Positions 15,404 through 16,497 of a stretch of 16,497 nucleotides of DNA are shown piece after piece (the stretch's first letter is position 1; the number at the start of each line of letters is the position of its first letter). The notes under the pieces are model-generated. The model was not told the DNA's origin and made no database searches. It worked only from the letters and a program-made list of their open reading frames with translations. The translations under genes and the position numbers were made by a program. This DNA comes from Candidatus Cloacimonas sp. (lineage in GTDB: Bacteria; Cloacimonadota; Cloacimonadia; Cloacimonadales; Cloacimonadaceae), in assembly GCA_035403355.1 (NCBI GenBank), contig DAONFA010000039.1:1-16497 (forward strand), in the 5' to 3' direction.

Positions 15404-15616
15404 GGGGCTTTTTTTATTCGGAAGGACGACATCCTCGTCGTTCAAGCACAAGAAGAGGTTGACCAGGAGGTCACCATTACGGTGTCACCCTAAGGGGCTT
15501 TTTTTATTCGGAAGGACGACATCCTCGTCGTTCAAGCACAAGAAGAGGTTGACCAGGAGGTCACCATTACGATCACCCTAAGGGGCTTTTGGCAGATAGC
15601 AAAGAGCGGAGAGCGT
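15380..15616. repeat. 90-bp tandem repeat made of modules A, B and D, ending in module C remnant
   Basis: The anchor GTCACCATT occurs at 15380, 15470 and 15560, a period of exactly 90 bp. Each of the first two units contains CCCTAAGGGGCTTTTTTT (module B), a reverse-complement copy of module D (GGACGACATCCTCGTCGTTC at 15423-15442 and 15513-15532), and module A GGTTGACC with loop AGGA (15457-15475, 15547-15565). The third unit is cut short after module B and runs into GGCAGA and two AGAGCGG-type heptamers. The two full units are almost identical after the first ~20 bases. A small open frame over it has no protein support. Confidence 0.85.
15397..15415 (+). terminator. Probable terminator of the rpmH-to-MBL operon
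   Basis: GCCC, loop TAAG, GGGC, followed by seven T, and overlapping the stop codon of the MBL gene (TAA at 15401-15403). The stem is only four bp, so efficiency is doubtful. Downstream copies at about 15489-15505 and 15573-15590 have weaker stems (ACCC opposite GGGG). Confidence 0.45.
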
Positions 15617-15727
15617 AAAAATATTTACCATTATTAAATTGCATAACGGAAGCTATGCTCCGGTTAGTATCATAATTTGTTAACTTTCATTAGGGTTTAT
15701 AGTTAACTACCTGTTGCCTGTTCATTT

Positions 15728-15802
15728 CTTTAATGCCTCTTTAACGACTCTTTAACGATTCCTTAACTTCGTTAAAGAGTCGTTAAAGAAGGTTTAAGGA
15801 AG
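15728..15802. repeat. 11-bp-phased palindromic array (second copy of the architecture)
   Basis: Three forward 11-mers at 15728-15738, 15739-15749 and 15750-15760 (CTTTAACGACT type), a 9-base centre at 15761-15769, then three reversed 11-mers at 15770-15780, 15781-15791 and 15792-15802 (CGTTAAAGAGT type). The inner arms 15738-15757 and 15770-15789 are perfect 20-bp reverse complements around a 12-base loop. A further pair, CTGTTGCCTGT at 15711-15721 and its reverse complement at 15927-15937, brackets the array. The sequence is unrelated to 129-183, but the plan is the same. No gene is seen between 15617 and 15990. Confidence 0.75.
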
Positions 15803-15990
15803 CATAATAGATTCAACTTGGCAGGATATAATGCGCTGTCTAAAAAAAGTTAAAGGTGTCACCACTTACCAGCTAATGTATGGCAAAATAGCATATATAG
15901 TTATTTTTGGACGCTATAAATAATAGACAGGCAACAGAGAAAAAGAGACAATGCAAGCTACAATAGTTTTTTATCATTTTTTCCGTAAAA

Positions 15991-16244
15991 GCTCCTAAGG
16001 GCGACACAAAAATAGCGATGGAGGCGTAAGCCCCTCGTAAAAAGTAATCCCCTCGGAAAAAGTAAGCCCTAAGTGCTTTTTTCACTTTCCCGGTTCCCTA
16101 AAGCCCTTTAGGGCGACACATTGATAGCGATGGCGGCGTAAGCCCCTCGGGAAAAGTAAGCCCCGAGTGTTTTTTCAATTTCCCGGTTCCCTAAAGCCCC
16201 TAAGAGCGACACTTTAATAGCGATGGAGGCGTAAGCCCCTCGTA
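15991..16244. repeat. Degenerate tandem repeat upstream of the transposase
   Basis: GCGACAC followed by ATAGCGATGGMGGCGTAAGC and CCCTCG occurs three times, anchored at 16001, 16113 and 16206, giving spacings of 112 and 93 bp. The first interval is 19 bp longer because CCCCTCG plus AAAAGTAA is duplicated internally. The repeat holds small inverted repeats, for example CCCTAAAG with CTTTAGGG at 16096-16113 and CTCGGG with CCCGAG near 16146-16167. Reading frames across it show repeated peptides and no family match. Confidence 0.75.
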
Positions 16245-16275
16245 GTTATAAATTAATAATATCAAGGAGAAAAAA

Positions 16276-16497
16276 ATGCCTGCATCTTATTGTCATTTGG
16301 CTGTTCATATCGTATTCTCTACAAAAAATCGTAAGACCTGGCTAAAGAAACCACTTGCTGAAGAAATGTCCGCCTATATCTATGGGTTAATTATATATTT
16401 TAAAGAGCATACCTCTTGCTATTGGTGGAATTGAAGACCATTTCCATATTCTTTGCCTGGCTCCTAAAGAACTAAGTATGGTTGAATTTATGGCAAA
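16276..16497 (+). pseudogene. IS200-like/RAYT-type Y1 transposase, frameshifted and cut by the window end
   Basis: ATG 16276 follows a good Shine-Dalgarno AAGGAGA (16264-16270). The first frame starts MPASYCHLAVHIVFSTKNRK (the typical opening of PF01797 transposases) and continues to about YIYGLI, then loses similarity and stops at TGA 16432. From about 16397 the +1 frame continues the family: LKSIPLAIGGIEDHFHILCLAPKELSMVEFMA, including the HUH metal-binding pair HFH at 16439-16447. The +1 frame has a stop at 16388-16390, so the break lies between about 16388 and 16400. The catalytic Tyr would lie beyond the window. A one-base insertion or sequencing error is the simplest reading. Similar stand-alone proteins mobilise REP palindromes in other bacteria. 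Confidence 0.85.

Noticed and set aside
15387..15581. 64-codon open frame with a repeated peptide
   Set aside because: It is the 90-bp tandem repeat read in one frame (period divisible by three), overlapping the end of the MBL gene. No protein support.
15873..16085. 70-codon minus-strand open frame
   Set aside because: It covers the degenerate repeat at 15991-16085 and AT-rich DNA. The composition looks like repeat translation, and no homologous domain is recognisable.

Overview
The window reads as a piece of an AT-rich, diderm (Gram-negative-type) bacterial chromosome. Two proteins carry lipoprotein signal peptides, YidC has the large periplasmic domain typical of diderms, and a WecA-type sugar-phosphate transferase is present. 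The intergenic repeat style and gene content remind me of Candidatus Cloacimonas/Cloacimonadota. That is an impression from memory, not something the sequence proves.

Layout. Positions 1-775 hold no convincing gene but are dense in repeats: a segment bounded by 20-bp inverted repeats, an 11-bp-phased palindromic array, a REP-like hairpin followed by a terminator-like stem, and fifteen 7-bp tandem units. Positions 776-7328 are a tight same-strand cluster of six genes: WecA-like transferase, RNase Z-like MBL hydrolase, TPR lipoprotein, DUF5683-like membrane protein, FN3-like lipoprotein, and UvrD/PcrA helicase. A repeat-filled gap (8-bp and 9-bp units) precedes mfd (7544-10927). A second repeat-filled gap (9-bp units in both orientations forming a 39-bp inverted repeat) precedes the ribosome/membrane-insertion cluster rpmH-rnpA-yidD-yidC-khpB, which ends with an extra MBL-fold gene (11427-15403). 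Positions 15380-16275 are again repeats: a 90-bp tandem unit, a second 11-bp-phased palindromic array, and a degenerate tandem repeat of about 93-112 bp. The window ends inside a frameshifted IS200-like/RAYT-type transposase gene.

How it fits together. rpmH, rnpA, yidD, yidC and khpB form the classic cluster for ribosome assembly, RNase P and membrane protein insertion, but I see no dnaA or origin beside it. UvrD/PcrA and Mfd, two helicases that act on stalled RNA polymerase and in repair, are neighbours. The genes between the WecA-like enzyme and UvrD look like envelope functions.

The most interesting content is the repeat system. A small set of hairpin and terminator-like modules recurs in different orders at about 0.5, 4.0 and 15.4 kb. 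One copy lies in frame inside the start of a gene, and another supplies the last codons and stop of a gene. One hairpin shows compensatory base changes. Two arrays of unrelated sequence share the same 11-bp, dyad-symmetric plan. A REP-type transposase relic sits next to them.
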